A stretch of DNA of 64,000 bases from Incurvaria masculella. Taxonomy: Eukaryota; Arthropoda; Insecta; Lepidoptera; Incurvariidae. The notes below the pieces were generated by a model. It saw only the letters and a program-made list of their open reading frames with translations. It ran no database searches and was not told the origin of the DNA. Location of the stretch: assembly GCA_946894095.1 (NCBI GenBank), contig OX335662.1:11984001-12048000 (forward strand), written 5' to 3'. How positions within the stretch are numbered: the first letter of the stretch is position 1; each line of letters starts with the position of its first letter. Below, piece by piece: positions 38,501 to 49,795 of the stretch. The translations under genes and the position numbers were made by a program.

Positions 38501-39494
38501 GTCCATGGTCTCAAACATTTCAAAGATATCGCAAACGCCGATAAATATGAATAAAACCACGGCGGAATGCGCAACTGGATTTTCTCAGCAACAGCTTAAT
38601 CGATTGCTTTCTAGCCGAAAAAGCAGTACGAAGAAAACAAGGCCTGATAAGAATACGGATTCTCACAGTAAAGTAAGACGGAGTAACTTATTCAGAGACA
38701 CTCCAGAGAACAGTTTTACTGCCGTCCGTAGCTTATCGAGTCCCAACTTGAATTGTGTGTCTCGTGAGGTAAAAAATGCACTTTCCGCTCAAAACCGAAG
38801 GATTAGGCATCTGTATGCGATCGCCCAAGAAGAGAGTCCAGACAGACCCTTTGAAGTATCTGGAATTGGCCGACTCCAAGGCAGCAAAAATTCTACTCCC
38901 GAAAACACATCGCTTTTGAATGGGCACGCGGACTTTAAAAGCATGCCTGCGATTACTATATCGAAGCCTGATTGTACGCCTGAAAAGACTTACCCCACCA
39001 ACTGCAACTCGCCTGTACATAATGGTGTACCGTCGATAATGGACACATTTTTCGATCAACCTATTGAAGAGCCGGTTATACTTCAACCTGAGATTATGAC
39101 ACCTCCCGTGTCTCGAAATGGCACCATCGAGGTGAAGAAAGCGAACTCCATCGAAAAACTAATCGAAAAGTATAAAAAGATACGCCATAACACATCGAAA
39201 ATGGCAGAGAAATTCCTTGCTTTTCAGTCTTTGAGCCCCATAACGGATTTGCAACAGCCAGAGAAAGAGAATTGTATTGATGAAATTAACATTGATACTT
39301 CATTCTCGGCTCGACTACCAGATTTAGTAAGTCCAAGTGGCAATGGAATTTTGAATAAGGCTCCAACGAATGTTCCGGACTGGGTCATTCAGGATACCCC
39401 ACTCCCGAAAGCAAAGAAAAAATGCCGAGAAAGCCTCGGCACTGCCCTCGGAGTGGACAACAGCTTTTTGGATCAATTTGATTTCCTGGAGTGA
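34408..39494 (+). CDS. augmin complex subunit 6-like protein (HAUS6/Dgt6)
   Basis: Augmin recruits gamma-tubulin to existing spindle microtubules. Two exons join in phase 0 to 815 aa. The N-terminal part (about 40-130) has LDKLNQALLIHLSYYL, TWPLYDKASER and GGFKVMQLLFEMSQLAL, which follow the order of the HAUS6 N-terminal domain. A helical, coiled-coil-like region follows (about 165-230 and 370-395). Exon 2 is Ser/Thr/Pro-rich and probably disordered, as in HAUS6. Promoter and upstream ORF lie just left, divergent from TSPO. Dgt6 is poorly conserved, so the name rests on the N-terminus alone. Confidence 0.72.
35756..36360 (+). mobile_element. 5'-truncated LINE tail in the HAUS6-like intron
   Basis: A 126-codon frame (35,810-36,190) has the usual LINE ORF2 C-terminal layout: CYNTRSGHNL, KKSVYYMSVKIFNHIPE, then F-rich end. 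An AT-rich 3' UTR follows and ends in an (ATTTC)n tail near 36,333-36,359, the typical LINE 3' tail. Sense orientation to the host gene. Confidence 0.75.
36403..37322. mobile_element. TIR element with tRNA-like sequence in both inverted repeats
   Basis: About 920 bp. The ends (36,403-36,543 and 37,182-37,322) are inverted copies about 140 bp long with CCCTGTAAA tips. Read from the left TIR on the minus strand, each carries an A box (TGGCGAAATTGGTAGACGC) and a B box inside a 5-bp T-stem (GCTGG-TTCGGGT-CCAGC). I found no clear target duplication and no coding frame. Partial copies lie at 12,620-12,780 and 15,340-15,530. Confidence 0.7.
37383..37665 (-). repeat. GTTCCGTACC repeat, copy 6 (HAUS6-like intron)
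   Basis: Starts ACCGGCCAAGTGCGAGTCGG, has TGAAAATTTCAGCTG and GACGGACGGACGGACAG, and ends GGGTTCCGTTTTCACCC. Confidence 0.82.
37670..38231. other. HAUS6-like intron end
   Basis: AT-rich, with an (AATAC)n-like run near 37,993-38,020. Nothing else recognised. Confidence 0.5.
38232..39494 (+). CDS. HAUS6-like exon 2 (stop)
   Basis: Acceptor ttgttttcag|AAA. 420 codons to TGA at 39,494, rich in S, T, P and N, with short polar repeats and a C-terminal QFDFLE. No enzyme motif is visible. Confidence 0.78.
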   Translation, partial: KDALQPSFVNEHFNCMELAIPPLPDLRFRDEPWQHQFTKGFTPLLTSKVQFCIRNYGPSEVTQPRSLFQIPHTISRPALFKNIARPRADESMVSNISKISQTPINMNKTTAECATGFSQQQLNRLLSSRKSSTKKTRPDKNTDSHSKVRRSNLFRDTPENSFTAVRSLSSPNLNCVSREVKNALSAQNRRIRHLYAIAQEESPDRPFEVSGIGRLQGSKNSTPENTSLLNGHADFKSMPAITISKPDCTPEKTYPTNCNSPVHNGVPSIMDTFFDQPIEEPVILQPEIMTPPVSRNGTIEVKKANSIEKLIEKYKKIRHNTSKMAEKFLAFQSLSPITDLQQPEKENCIDEINIDTSFSARLPDLVSPSGNGILNKAPTNVPDWVIQDTPLPKAKKKCRESLGTALGVDNSFLDQFDFLE

Positions 39495-39892
39495 TATGGA
39501 CATTCCCATTCTTGCAAGACTGATTTAAGATTATATTCTAGAGCATGCATTATATATTAAGAATTTGTTTTCATTGTAATCCAAAGTCTCACCTTTTAAT
39601 CAGTATAAAAACATATTTTTTTATGTTATTCATCATGTATGGTAAACAAAGTGTCAATATATTAGCAAACTGCAATGATGAATATACCATGTCAGGATTA
39701 AAAAAAAAAACACCAAGTTTACTCAAAATCCATTCTATTTATACAGTACGAGCTCTATAGTCCCACACCTGAGAAATTTTCTTTGTAGTCGAGTACTGGC
39801 GAAATGTTGACAGGAGGCAAGGTCTATGTAAATCCAGTTATAAAAAATAGGTCGGAAATCACATTAACTTCAAAATTACGTAGTTAGTAGTA
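39495..39892 (+). other. HAUS6-like 3' flank
   Basis: AT-rich 3' UTR region. No canonical AATAAA near the stop; the polyadenylation site is unknown. Confidence 0.4.
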
Positions 39893-40032
39893 AGAGCGTT
39901 TTTTGGTTAGGCGTGAAATACTGACACACCCTGTTGAGAACTCCCAACTTTTTCGAGGCGAGCTTGGCTTTATTCTCGATGTGGCGTCCGAAATTAAGGT
40001 TATGCGTCCGGTCGACATTAGGAATCCCTATA
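39893..40032 (-). mobile_element. LINE RT-thumb fragment
   Basis: Minus frame reads HNLNFGRHIENKAKLASKKL and GVLNRVCQYFTP, typical of the region after the RT palm in Jockey/CR1-like LINEs. It is cut by the SINE at 40,035. Confidence 0.72.
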
Positions 40033-40034
40033 TA

Positions 40035-40411
40035 TTTTTTTTTATGTGACTGGACATGATGGCTAATACCACACCTTCTGTCATGGTATTAGCCCAACAC
40101 ACTACATGGGAACTAGGTGCCATGCCAGGACCTTCCTTATATTGCACGGCTACATTGAACTGGATGGAAAACACGGACAATTTTCATTGCCGCTTCGACC
40201 ATCGTTCATTCAATGCGATGGTACCAACCCGGGCGGGATTAACCCTACCACCTAGTAAGTAGTAACCTACAGTTTAACATGGAATCCGAACCACGGCCAG
40301 CCTCTCTCAACGGTCGAATGGTCACCCATCCAAGACCAGACCGGACCCAGCGTTGCTTAACTTCGGAGAGCGATCGCCGAAGTGTCGCGCCCCTGGGCCA
40401 CTGAGGCTGAC
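40035..40411 (-). mobile_element. 5S-rRNA-headed SINE downstream of the HAUS6-like gene
   Basis: Full-length copy with the same 5S-like head (GGTCACCCATCCAAGACC), tail starting TGTGACTGGACATGATGG, and a short deletion near 40,261. Confidence 0.87.
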
Positions 40412-41389
40412 ATTTGTATAGATTCCATGAATATACATGTGTATAGGAATGCTCGTCAATACGTAGAGTAGCTCCCTGGAAGAACTGCAATTGCTGGTTT
40501 TGGTTTTCTCGAATCTAGAGAGGAGCTAACTCCATCTATCGCCTGTATTGCTCTGAGAGCTACCACCTCCGCGAGGGAACTGCTAGCTCTCCGTGGAAGC
40601 ACTGTTAACATCCCGGTTGCTTCGCCAGGAACATCCTGCCTGTCTAGGTATTTTAGCGGGTAAAAAAATCGCTACCGTGACTTCTAGTCAGAAGCCTTAT
40701 TCTGCTAATTGATAACAGCGCGCGTTATGTTTGTGTTTTCTCAAAACCGCATGTTTCGTGCAAAATGGTATTCTACTAGCACAGTTTGCAAAACGCATGC
40801 GCAAACTCGTAACGCGCGCTCATGTTCTAGTGGGCCGTGTGTTTTGCCGAATACTTGCGGTTTTGAGAATTCTATTTGTCAAATTCGGAGCATCGCATCG
40901 CCTAACTTCGAATATCACTTTTCTACATTACGTTGGCATATCTCTGTCTCTTTCTTTTCGTATGTCATATTTGAGTGAAAAAATAACTGTCAAAATCGTG
41001 ACAGGTTATTTTACCCTGTTGGCGGCGCGCAAGACAAACCACTCCATAGACAATAACATAACGCGTGTGTGAATTACCTGAATACCGATTTTTGGAAACC
41101 GCACTCGAAACTTAGCTAGTTTGACGGAAACATAACTTATACGGAATGGTTTGAAATTGGACAAATAGCAGAATCGGGCTTCTGTCCTGGAAAAACGGTT
41201 ATAAGGTAGAAAAGTCTTGCCTTCTGCGAACAGATGTGTGCTAAACAGAGTAGGGCTGTCTGTTGATCGTAGGTCTGCAGACAAGAGCTTTTACGAGCAG
41301 ATGCAGTTTTTATTTCAATTCTGTGAAAATCACAAACCATTCATATGTGGAGGGCCAGGAAGGGATTGCTAAAACTGTATTATAGCCTA
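40412..41389. other. intergenic, possible foldback at 40,737
   Basis: TTCTCAAAACCGCATG (40,738) and CTTGCGGTTTTGAGAA (40,854) are imperfect inverted arms around GCATGCGC-rich sequence. No known gene. Confidence 0.45.
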
Positions 41390-41939
41390 TTAAGGTGGCC
41401 CAACCCGCTCGTCTCCCCATACAAAAGGGGAAAGAAGATCACGCCCATATTTCTTGTCAGAGATCCCAAGTTTTACTCAAAATAGCTTTATTTGATCGAA
41501 CTAGATGTCTGATGACCGTTGGCATTGTAAAATTGTGTTTGGTTTCTAAGTTATAAGGTCCGAAAGTTCGAATTTTTCGCGCGTTTTATACAATAACTTT
41601 GGAGGTCGATTACGCAATGATAAAGTAAGAACATCCTAAAAAGATTAGTCATCAGACATAGCTTATTTAATCAAGATTTATGATCTATTTGGTTTTTGTT
41701 ATATTTTTGACTACAGCGGTCGTGGTTTACTTTTAGCTATAAGTCGTTTTGAAATTAAAATTTTCGTAAATCTTACCAAATCATACACTATGCACATTGT
41801 CTTTTTTGTGGAGATGTTGCATCTTCCTCATCACGGAGCCTATCTTATTCTTTGAAACAGAGAAGGTTCCAGAGCGCAACAGCACGGTTTTGTACCGTGC
41901 CCGCGAATGAGTTAGGCCCGCCGGGTTGGGCCGCCTTAA
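41390..41939 (+). mobile_element. TTAA MITE copy 6 (intergenic)
   Basis: 550 bp with TTAA at both ends; left end GGTGGCCCAACCCGCTCG, right end CGGGTTGGGCCGCC. Very similar to copy 2. Confidence 0.9.
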
Positions 41940-42137
41940 GTAATGAAAAACAGAAATACTTTAGTATGCCTAGTATTAACAACGTGTTTTATTAACATTG
42001 TAAATTTTTTATTCACTTCCTACTAATCATCAAATGTACATAAATATATTATATAGTTTACATAAATTAAACTTTTATAAAATAAAAAAAATTGTCTCAT
42101 ATATAAATAGATGAATTTGAATCCTTTATTCTTATAA

Positions 42138-42367
42138 GGACCGATTTTTCAATCCTCAGATAGTACTTATCGGACTGATAGTACAAATTCACGTTTGTCA
42201 AAAGAGGGATAGTCATTGTCAGAGAATTATATCTTCTATCACAATTATCTGACTATAATTTTACTAATGAACATATGAACTTACTATATCAGATGGATAT
42301 ATATAAGCGTAAACAAATCCGTCAAATAGTGATCTTGCTGTTTATCAGACTATTGAAAAATCAGCCC
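42138..42367. mobile_element. uninterrupted copy of the PIF/Harbinger-like MITE
   Basis: 230 bp, opposite orientation to 18,326. Ends GGACCGATTTTTCAAT and ATTGAAAAATCAGCCC. It gives the empty-site reference for the nested insertion. Confidence 0.82.
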
Positions 42368-42429
42368 TGAATGTATTAATTATAATCTCATTAATATTCA
42401 GATATGCATTAATTAAATATGTCCAGTCC

Positions 42430-42770
42430 AGAGCCCGTAGTCCGACTTGTTACCTAAATTGGCATTTATGCCAAACCGATGGACTGGCTTTTTTAAATGT
42501 ATGGGAAGAATTGAAGAGCACACGCAGTGTGCGTTAAGCTACCTAACATTTGCGAGTCTGCATTTAATTTGACAGCTTACTCATCGCCATAGTAAATATG
42601 TTCACGTTGTCATTTATGCTGACTCCGTGTTTTATATATATCTGTAGACCGAGTTTGATTTTGACAGCTTTAAGAAGTAAAACCACAGAATAAGTAGTCA
42701 AACTTGCATGCGTTTGACTTTTTTACGTAACTTCGAAGTTCCGTAAACGCCAAGATGACAATTCAGATTG
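42430..42770 (-). repeat. GTCCGAG repeat family, copy 2
   Basis: Matches copy 1 in inverted orientation (AAGTAAAACCACAGAATAAG, CAAACTTGCATGCGTTTGAC). Diverged. Confidence 0.6.
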
Positions 42771-42892
42771 AGCGCATATCAGATTATTTTCATCCACTGC
42801 ATGCAATTCTGTGCATAGACTGAACATCTTTAAGTCTACCACTTAAATTTAAAATAGCTACTAAAATTTCACCTTGCTTCGGTATGTTTCAA

Positions 42893-43110
42893 ATCAAATC
42901 AAATACCAAATACCACACCCACTGTCAGGTTGTTAACCCAACGCACTAGGTGTTATGTTAGAACCTTTCATTTTATTGCACAGCTACATTGAACTGAATG
43001 TAAACATGGAAATTTTATTGCCACTTCGACCGTCGTTCATTCAATGCTAGTGAGTATCAATAAGGAAGGGGGGCCTACAGTTTTACGTGTAATCCGAACC
43101 ACGAACTCCT
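42893..43110 (-). mobile_element. diverged SINE, same body family
   Basis: Recognised by AATACCACACCCACTGTCAG, CTACATTGAACTG and GGAAGGGGGGCCTACAG; the head is lost, so its type is unknown. Confidence 0.7.
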
Positions 43111-43552
43111 TTAGTAGGCTCTTACAACATGTACGGGAAAAATACAAAGGGCCCAATTCTATTAGTTTTACGTGCCGGAACGCACAGAACAGATTTTTTT
43201 TTCATAATGAGGGTTTTCAACCACATTTAGACATATGATAATATTATGTTATTTATTGAATATATGTACAGTTTTGTTTACTTTCACACCAATACAAATG
43301 AATCTGAAGAAAACAATGATCACTTCTGAATTTTCAAGTTGCCTTGTTATGTGGGTATTTGCTAATACCCAGATTTTGATAAACATGATTCAAATAAATA
43401 ATTAGGCATCCCCTCTAGAAATAAAAAAAGCTCAAGAAGAATGTGTTTTAGAGTCGATCGTAATTCCTTGTAACCAAATTATAGTTAATCTTACCATAAA
43501 AAGCATTTACTCAATAAAAACATTACACCGCATGAAGAAAATAATCAATTTC

Positions 43553-44280
43553 TTAAATTCTAGGGTCGCTTTCTTCAAGTTTTACCATTTGTTCAGAAAT
43601 CTCCCACAATTTTTTCGCATTATTAATATGCCTCGTGCTACTGGACAAGCTCGTCTCTTCGTAGCCGCAAAAGTACTTCCCGGTCACTTCTTTGAGTTTT
43701 TCGTCTACCGCAAGCACCACAGTGGTCTGGGAACCCTGTGCTGGAGTCTTAAAGAAGCATTTGTTGATTACTGCGAGACCCCAGCTGAGGGGAATTGGGA
43801 CGTTACGCCAAATTCCGCTGTCGATCACCCCTGGGTGTAGGCAGTTGGCCGTGACCCCAGTGCCTTCGAGTCTTCTGGCCAGTTCTCTTGTGAAATAGGT
43901 GTTAGCGTGTTTGGAAGCAAAATAGAGGTATCCTGGAAGGGTTGTGAGGGGGTTGGGGTTATTCAGGTTGACTGAGGCGATTCTGTAGAGCAATGAAGTT
44001 AATATGATGATTCGAGAGGGAGCACTCTTCTTTAAGAGTCCAATGAGAAGGTGGGTTAATAGGAACGGTCCGTAATGGTTCGTCGCCATGGTGATTTCGA
44101 TTCCGTCGACGGACTTTTCCTTCCTGAAGCAGCCGGCGTAACCGGCATTGTGCACCAAGACGTCCAGGCGCTCTTCGGTGTTGTTGATGTCGGTGGCGAA
44201 TTCGCGAACGGATGCGAATGAGCTGAGGTCCAGTTTCTTGACAACGACTTTGGCGTCTTTGGTGCTTTCGATGATTTCGT
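43553..44280 (-). pseudogene. decayed SDR copy, exon 2
   Basis: Open through 242 codons; starts after gcttttcag at the same codon phase as the intact copy and ends LEESDPRI. Nearly collinear with 52,363-53,090; the similarity extends into the 3' flank (TTTACTTTCACACCAAT near 43,277 and 51,672). Confidence 0.85.
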
Positions 44281-44964
44281 CTGAAAAGCAAGTAAAGAAG
44301 TATTGTTAATCGCAAAAGAATTCAGCATTAAAAGGGCTGTCCCGTCTTTTTGGACAAATTCCAGGAGACAGTTCCCCCGGATACACAGTAAGGAAGAAAT
44401 TATGAAATATCAACGGACTCACCCATTGGGGTTTGAACAGATGTACAAATTACAAGCCAGTTAGCGTTGGTTTTCGTTAGGCATTCGATAAGCACAAATA
44501 ACTTGTTAGTATCATTTTATAGAAATGTAGGTAGAAATAAATATTGTAAAAAATTAGAGTAGGTGGAAAATGATATTTTTTTAGTCTTAGTGCATAAATA
44601 ATACCATATTTTATTTTAAAAGAGCCGTTTTACTCTGGGTAATTTAGGGTATGTTCATAATTATAAAAAAGATTTAATTACATACTTTTACATCAAGAAT
44701 AATATGTTGAATATGATACATTTGGTCATATGGTGTATCTATTATTTCATACAACATGTATAATTTTTGTGTTATAGTAATAGGTATAATTTTCAGTTTA
44801 AATTGGCGTGTCTTTTGGTTATGTTGCTATAACATATGAGATCTGACATTGGACGAAATTATGGTTTAGCTAGAAGAAGAAAAAGAGTCTGTAAGAGTCC
44901 ATTACCCTCCCGAAACCTGCAATCCTGACACAACTGAGGCTCTAAAGGAACAGGTACCTATTGC

Positions 44965-45240
44965 ATGGTCAGTCCGAGTTCTCACCTAAATTGGCATACA
45001 TGTACATTTACGTCACTTTGAAGTTAGGCAAAAACGTCAAACCCATACATGTTTTACTACTAATTCTGTGGTTTCTCTTTTTCAACTTGTCGAAATAAAA
45101 CTCTGACAACCAATTTGTTTAACGCAGAGTGGCCGTGTACGGCAACGTCAGGGTATTGATAAAACTTATATACGGCGAGAATGTGTACGGAGTCAAATCA
45201 AACTCGAACTCCCAAATATTAGTTCGCTTAACGCCTACTG
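44965..45240 (+). repeat. GTCCGAG repeat family, copy 3
   Basis: GGTCAGTCCGAGTTCTCACC to TTAGTTCGCTTAACGCC, collinear with copy 1. Confidence 0.62.
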
Positions 45241-45249
45241 CGAGTGCCT

Positions 45250-45376
45250 ACCTATTACATTCATGAGATACCTGTGACAGACGCACGGGCGGACGGACAG
45301 ACAGACGGACGGATGGACAGACAACGGAGGCTTAATAATAGGTTTCAGTTGGCACCATTTGGGTACGGAACCTTAA
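45250..45376 (-). repeat. GTTCCGTACC repeat, copy 7, partial
   Basis: Only the end with the GACGGACAGACAG core and TTTGGGTACGGAACC remains. Confidence 0.72.
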
Positions 45377-46233
45377 AAATAATCATCAAAATCAATTCGT
45401 AAAAGTAAAACTAATTCAAAAGTAATCGCCTAACAAACATACAAAAAACCATACAGTCTAATCGAGAACCTCCTTTTTTTAAATCGCTTAAAAAATGCAT
45501 GCCAATGTTATAAAACTGGGCTAGTATGAAGACAATGAGTTACTTATGATTACAATGTTCTGCACAATATTTATGTTCACTTAGTCCACTTTGGTATTTT
45601 GCCTGCGTAAGCAGCGGCACGGCACGGCGGTGGCGCCATAATGGGAGCAGCAGTCGATTACTTATGTGGGTAGTTCCTATAGTTTCATTACGCATCGGTC
45701 TCGGATTTTCAACTACTGGACTAGGCTTCTGCCCGTATCCCGGCTAGTCTGCGAGTCACACCCTCGAAGTCGTATAAAGTATATTTATTATTATTTTGTA
45801 TTGAAAAAAGATTTATAAAAGAGAGAAATTAGAAAATTACTACATACAATCAAAAACATAAGTATAAAATAGTTTACAGGAATACAATAAATAACTATAA
45901 AATATTTAAAAGTAAAGAATCAATAAGTGTACGTGTATTTAATTAGTGTGAGAATAATAAAAATAAAATTAAAAATCCTTGCAATAATACACTACCTAAG
46001 CATGGAGGCGAGGCCTCCATGTACCTAAGTGGTTCAAGGTATAGTTTATCACGTACAAGTTTTGGGCTGAAGCGACGTGCTAACTGCCGATATAAAATAC
46101 AAACACATTTTGGCTTTGGGTGAAATTATGGTCTGGTAGTACCTACGCAGATATGCTGTAAAAGATCTATAGTCAAGTGTTTCTTTTTTAAACCTTTTTT
46201 TAATTTTTATCATCACGCACCTCATCGGTGCAA

Positions 46234-46490
46234 AACAATGTTGTACAGTGCCTGGGTGGGTGCGCTAAATAATGCAAATCGTAGGTTCTTTGTCGTAAGA
46301 ATAACGTTGGAAAGAGACAATCGGCTATTTTCGGCTTTGTAGAGGGTCGTCGCTGTCACTGTCACTGACGTACCTGTGTACTACGTGCGAGAGAGATGAC
46401 GCTTTGCAAAACCAAAACTAGCCGATTTCTCTTTCCAACTTCCGATGTGCATTATTTTCTGCCGGGTTCTGTACAATGTGTTCTTTGATC
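46234..46490. mobile_element. MITE with two-part inverted ends
   Basis: About 255 bp. ATGTTGTACAG, AATAATGCAAATCG and GTTGGAAAGAGACAATCGGC on the left recur inverted on the right with small changes. Only a short GC-rich centre is unique. Confidence 0.7.
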
Positions 46491-46523
46491 TGTCACGAAC
46501 TATTACAATAACAATGTTTACAG

Positions 46524-46909
46524 TTAAGGTGGCCCTTCCTCACGGAACTAGCTCATTCGCGGGCACAGCATTCTGTTGCACTCTAGAACTGTCTCTGTTT
46601 TAAAGAAAAATACAGTCTTCGTAATGAGTAGGATGCAACACGTCCACAAAGCAAACAATGCGCATAGTATTTTTTTAGATTATTTGGTTTTATCGTTGAG
46701 TAATCCACAACCAAATTTATTTTATGAAAATGTCGAACATTCGGACTTTATATCTTAGAAAGCATCTACAATTTTATATTGAACGGTTATCAAACATCTA
46801 GTTTGATCAAATAAAGCTGTTTTGGGTATAATTTTGTATGTCAGAAAATTAATGTGCGCATGATCTTTCCACGTTTGTATGGGGAGTTGAGCGGGAAGGC
46901 CCACCTTAA
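46524..46909 (-). mobile_element. TTAA MITE copy 7, shorter (386 bp)
   Basis: TTAA at both ends, GGTGGCCCTTCC and GGAAGGCCCACC tips. About 160 bp of the middle of the family is missing and the rest is diverged. Confidence 0.85.
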
Positions 46910-47015
46910 ACAGAAGGGTTTACACAGGGGTTCTAGACAATTTTCAGAAAGTTAGCGCCAGCAAAAAGCGAAAGAAGTATGCTATAATAGTACCGCTATG
47001 CACTCCATAATAATA

Positions 47016-48289
47016 GGTCGGGGAAAAAGTCTTTTCGCATTATAGTATGTATGAACTTGTAATAAAATCTCTTTGGCTATACTATTTGTATCTGGCTGGT
47101 TTTGGTATCATTGAAAGTTTAAATTTTAAAGAACATAATTCCAAATTCAAATTAGGAAAATGTGTGATTCTCATTTGTTTTTCGTACTGTCAAAATGAGT
47201 GAATCTAATGAAGAAATTCGATACATTTTAAAATTTTACTACAAAAAAGGTAAAAATGCAACGCAAGCCGCGAAAAAAATTTGCGATGTTTATGGACCTA
47301 GTGCAGTGTCTGTGAGAGTAGCACAAATTTGGTTTAAGCATTTTCAATCCGGAAATTTTGATGTCAAAGATGCACGTCGCTCTGGTCGCCCTATTACGGA
47401 TAAAATGGATGCCATTTTTGAAAAAGTGGAGCAAGATCGGCATATCAGTAGTTACGACGTAGCTGAAGAACTAGGAATTGACCACAAAACAGTTTTGGCG
47501 CATTTGAAAAAAACTGGGTACACAAAAAAGCTCGATATTTGGGTACCTCACGAGCTCACTGAAGGAAACCTAATGAACCGTGTACTCATTTGTGATTCTT
47601 TATTACGACGTAATGAAACCGAACCATTTTTGAAGAAGCTGATAACTGGTGATGAAAAGTGGATCACGTACGACAAGAACGTGCGAAAAAGGTCGTGGTC
47701 AAAGGCCGGTCAAGCTTCACAGACTGTGGCGAAACCCGGGTTAACTCGCAACAAGGTGATGCTGTGTGTGTGGTGGGATTGGAAGGGCATTATTCATTAT
47801 GAGCTGTTACCACCAGGCAGGACCATCGATTCTGAACTCTACTGCGAACAACTGATGAGATTAAAGCAAGAAGTTGAGAGAAAGCGGCCGGAATTAATAA
47901 ACAGAAGGGGTGTGGTTTTTCATCATGATAACGCTAGACCTCACACATCTTTAGCCACTCAGCAAAAACTAAGAGAGTTTGGCTGGGAGGTGTTAATGCA
48001 TCCGCCGTATAGTCCTGACCTTGCACCTTCAGATTTCCACCTGTTTAGGTCTCTTCAGAATTCTTTAGGCAGTGTCAGGTTAACATCATGAGAGGACTGC
48101 CAAAACCACTTGTCGCGGTATATTGATCAGAAGTCCCAATATTTCTATAGCAATGGGATCCCTACCTACAAGATGGCAAAAAGTTATCGAACAAAATGGT
48201 ACCTACATACTTTAGTTAAATGTAAATAAACCATATTAAAAAATGTTTTGAATTTTCTTAAAAAATGCGAAGAAACTTTTTCCCCAACC
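47016..48289 (+). mobile_element. mariner transposon with frameshifted transposase
   Basis: 1,274 bp between TA dinucleotides. Inverted ends are GGTCGGGGAAAAAGTCTTTT and, inverted, GGTTGGGGAAAAAGTTTCTT. One transposase frame nearly fills it. Inserted between the two exons of the decayed SDR copy. Confidence 0.9.
47195..48091 (+). pseudogene. mariner transposase, C-terminal frameshift
   Basis: Cut-and-paste transposase with an N-terminal helix-turn-helix (FKHFQSGNFDVKDARRSGRP), the linker WVPHELTE, and the D,D34D catalytic triad in TGDEKW, HHDNARPHT and YSPDLAPSDFHLF. It stops at 298 aa after RLTS, where related proteins run to about 345. The missing C-terminus continues in another frame with stops, so this copy is probably inactive. 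Confidence 0.88.
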
Positions 48290-48363
48290 TAATATATCTC
48301 TACCATTGCTCTGACGTGATGCATCCTCACGGCTCAATTGAATGTTGTTCGCCTCCAAATTCC

Positions 48364-48553
48364 GGCAACCTGGCACCCGTCATAACCAGCTCCTTGGCCG
48401 TCTCGAGGCTCGTCGCCAGCACGGCGTCGCTCCTGCCGCACGTGAGGAACGCGTGGAGACGCCTCCAGCAGGAGGGAGCAGAGGGCTATCGGCGGGAGCA
48501 CCCAGGACAGGTCGCCAGACTTCCGCGCTTCGGCGATGAGCTTCTCCGGAAAT
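48364..48553 (-). pseudogene. decayed SDR copy, exon 1 remnant
   Basis: Reads KLIAEARKSGDLSWVLPP in the first frame, matching the intact exon's [17 protein letters not shown]. It then loses frame, and the Rossmann segment and end of the exon are gone. Confidence 0.8.
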
Positions 48554-48759
48554 AACGAGTTGCTGTATGTAAGGAAGAAAGTAGCACACTATCTGAATTA
48601 AAAGTAGGAACACCACTTGGAACACCTATTACATGAGGTCGCATTTCTACACTTCGGCGTTTATTTATTCAATTTCTGGTAGTCAAACTACACTATTTGC
48701 TTGATCCGCTTGTTAGGAAGAGATTAGCAAACTAGCGGAGTAATGGTAGATCAGCACTT

Positions 48760-48838
48760 TGATCTCCTAGCACAGGAGATCGAACTTCCGTGGCATCCAA
48801 GGCAAGTCCCTGCGCCACTAAGTGACGAGCCGCTTAGC
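48760..48838 (-). mobile_element. SINE head fragment (tRNA-type)
   Basis: Only the tRNA-like head remains (CGACGAGCCGCTTAG-like end, B box read as GAAGTTCGATCTCC on minus). A 5S-headed SINE lies 90 bp to the right. Confidence 0.65.
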
Positions 48839-48929
48839 ACCATGGGTTCCGACACGTAAACAAAATACAAATAGGGCCTCACTGTATTTCTTCCCTTGCA
48901 TTGGGAGCGAGTTTTTGGTATTTTTAATT

Positions 48930-49293
48930 TTATGTGACTGGACATGGATGGCTAATACCACACCTTCTGTCATGGTATTAGCCCAACACACCACATGGGA
49001 ACTAGGTGCCATGCCAGGAACTTCCTTATATTGCACGGCTACATTGAACTGGATGGAAAACACGGACAATTTTCATTGCCGCTTCGACCATCGTTCATCC
49101 AATGCGATGGTACCAACCCGGGCGGGATAAACCCTACCACCTAGTATTACTTAAGGGGACCTACAGTTTAACGTGGAATCCGAACCACGGCCAGCCTCTC
49201 AACGGTCGAATGGTCACCCATCCAAGACCAGACCGGACCCAGCTTTGCTTAACTTCGGAGAGCGAGCGTCGCGCCACTGGGCCATTGAGGCTG
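48930..49293 (-). mobile_element. 5S-rRNA-headed SINE with a damaged head
   Basis: As the other 5S-headed copies, but about 9 bp are missing next to box A (GAGAGCGAGCGTCGCG against GAGAGCGATCGCCGAAGTG). Confidence 0.85.
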
Positions 49294-49795
49294 ATATCGC
49301 AAGGTTGACTGGACACGCCATCACATTTGGTTACAAGTCACGTAGGCAAGCAGTTCGCGGCGTTGCCCACCTGACGACAGGTAGTGCAGGGCCCGGTCTG
49401 GCCGGCCGTGAATCATAGAAGGCTGCCGTCCATCGTTTCGGCAGCTCACCTGCCCAGGAAGATACCCAGATAGCAAGGGCGGTTGCCGCAAGTTTGCTGA
49501 TCTGTGATTTTAACTTGTTTCGAAAAATTTGCCGGAGCATGTTTGTTTCAACATTATTTTAAACTTGTCAAGATAAGGATCGAGAAGGATGTTGTACATG
49601 TTGCTGCAAACGTGTCATGTTACATGATGGCGCTAGCTTACTTATATAAAACACGAATGAATACACCACAAGTATTGCATAAATGATTCGAAGTGATAAA
49701 TTGAATAACATTAACGAGTGATGATGCTACATAGTTGTGCTTTTACCACAATCTGTCCTAGAGGTATCCCTGAATTTAGAGACCCTCCTACTAAG

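Larger units (their letters stand above)
44281..46233. other. intron of the decayed SDR copy
   Basis: AT-rich with two listed repeats. CATGGAGGCGAGGCCTCCATG (46,000-46,020) is a perfect 9-bp-stem hairpin. Otherwise nothing recognised. Confidence 0.5.
43553..48553 (-). pseudogene. retinol-dehydrogenase-like SDR, decayed tandem copy
   Basis: Exon 2 (43,553-44,280) is open and 728 nt long, exactly like the intact copy, with [10 protein letters not shown] and YFASK. The catalytic Ser is Leu (TSLLYR against ASSLYR). The matching exon 1 remnant (about 48,364-48,553) has AAG in place of ATG, several deletions, and no TGxxxGxG motif. A mariner sits between them. An expressed, alternatively started product is possible but could not be a normal SDR. 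Confidence 0.8.
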
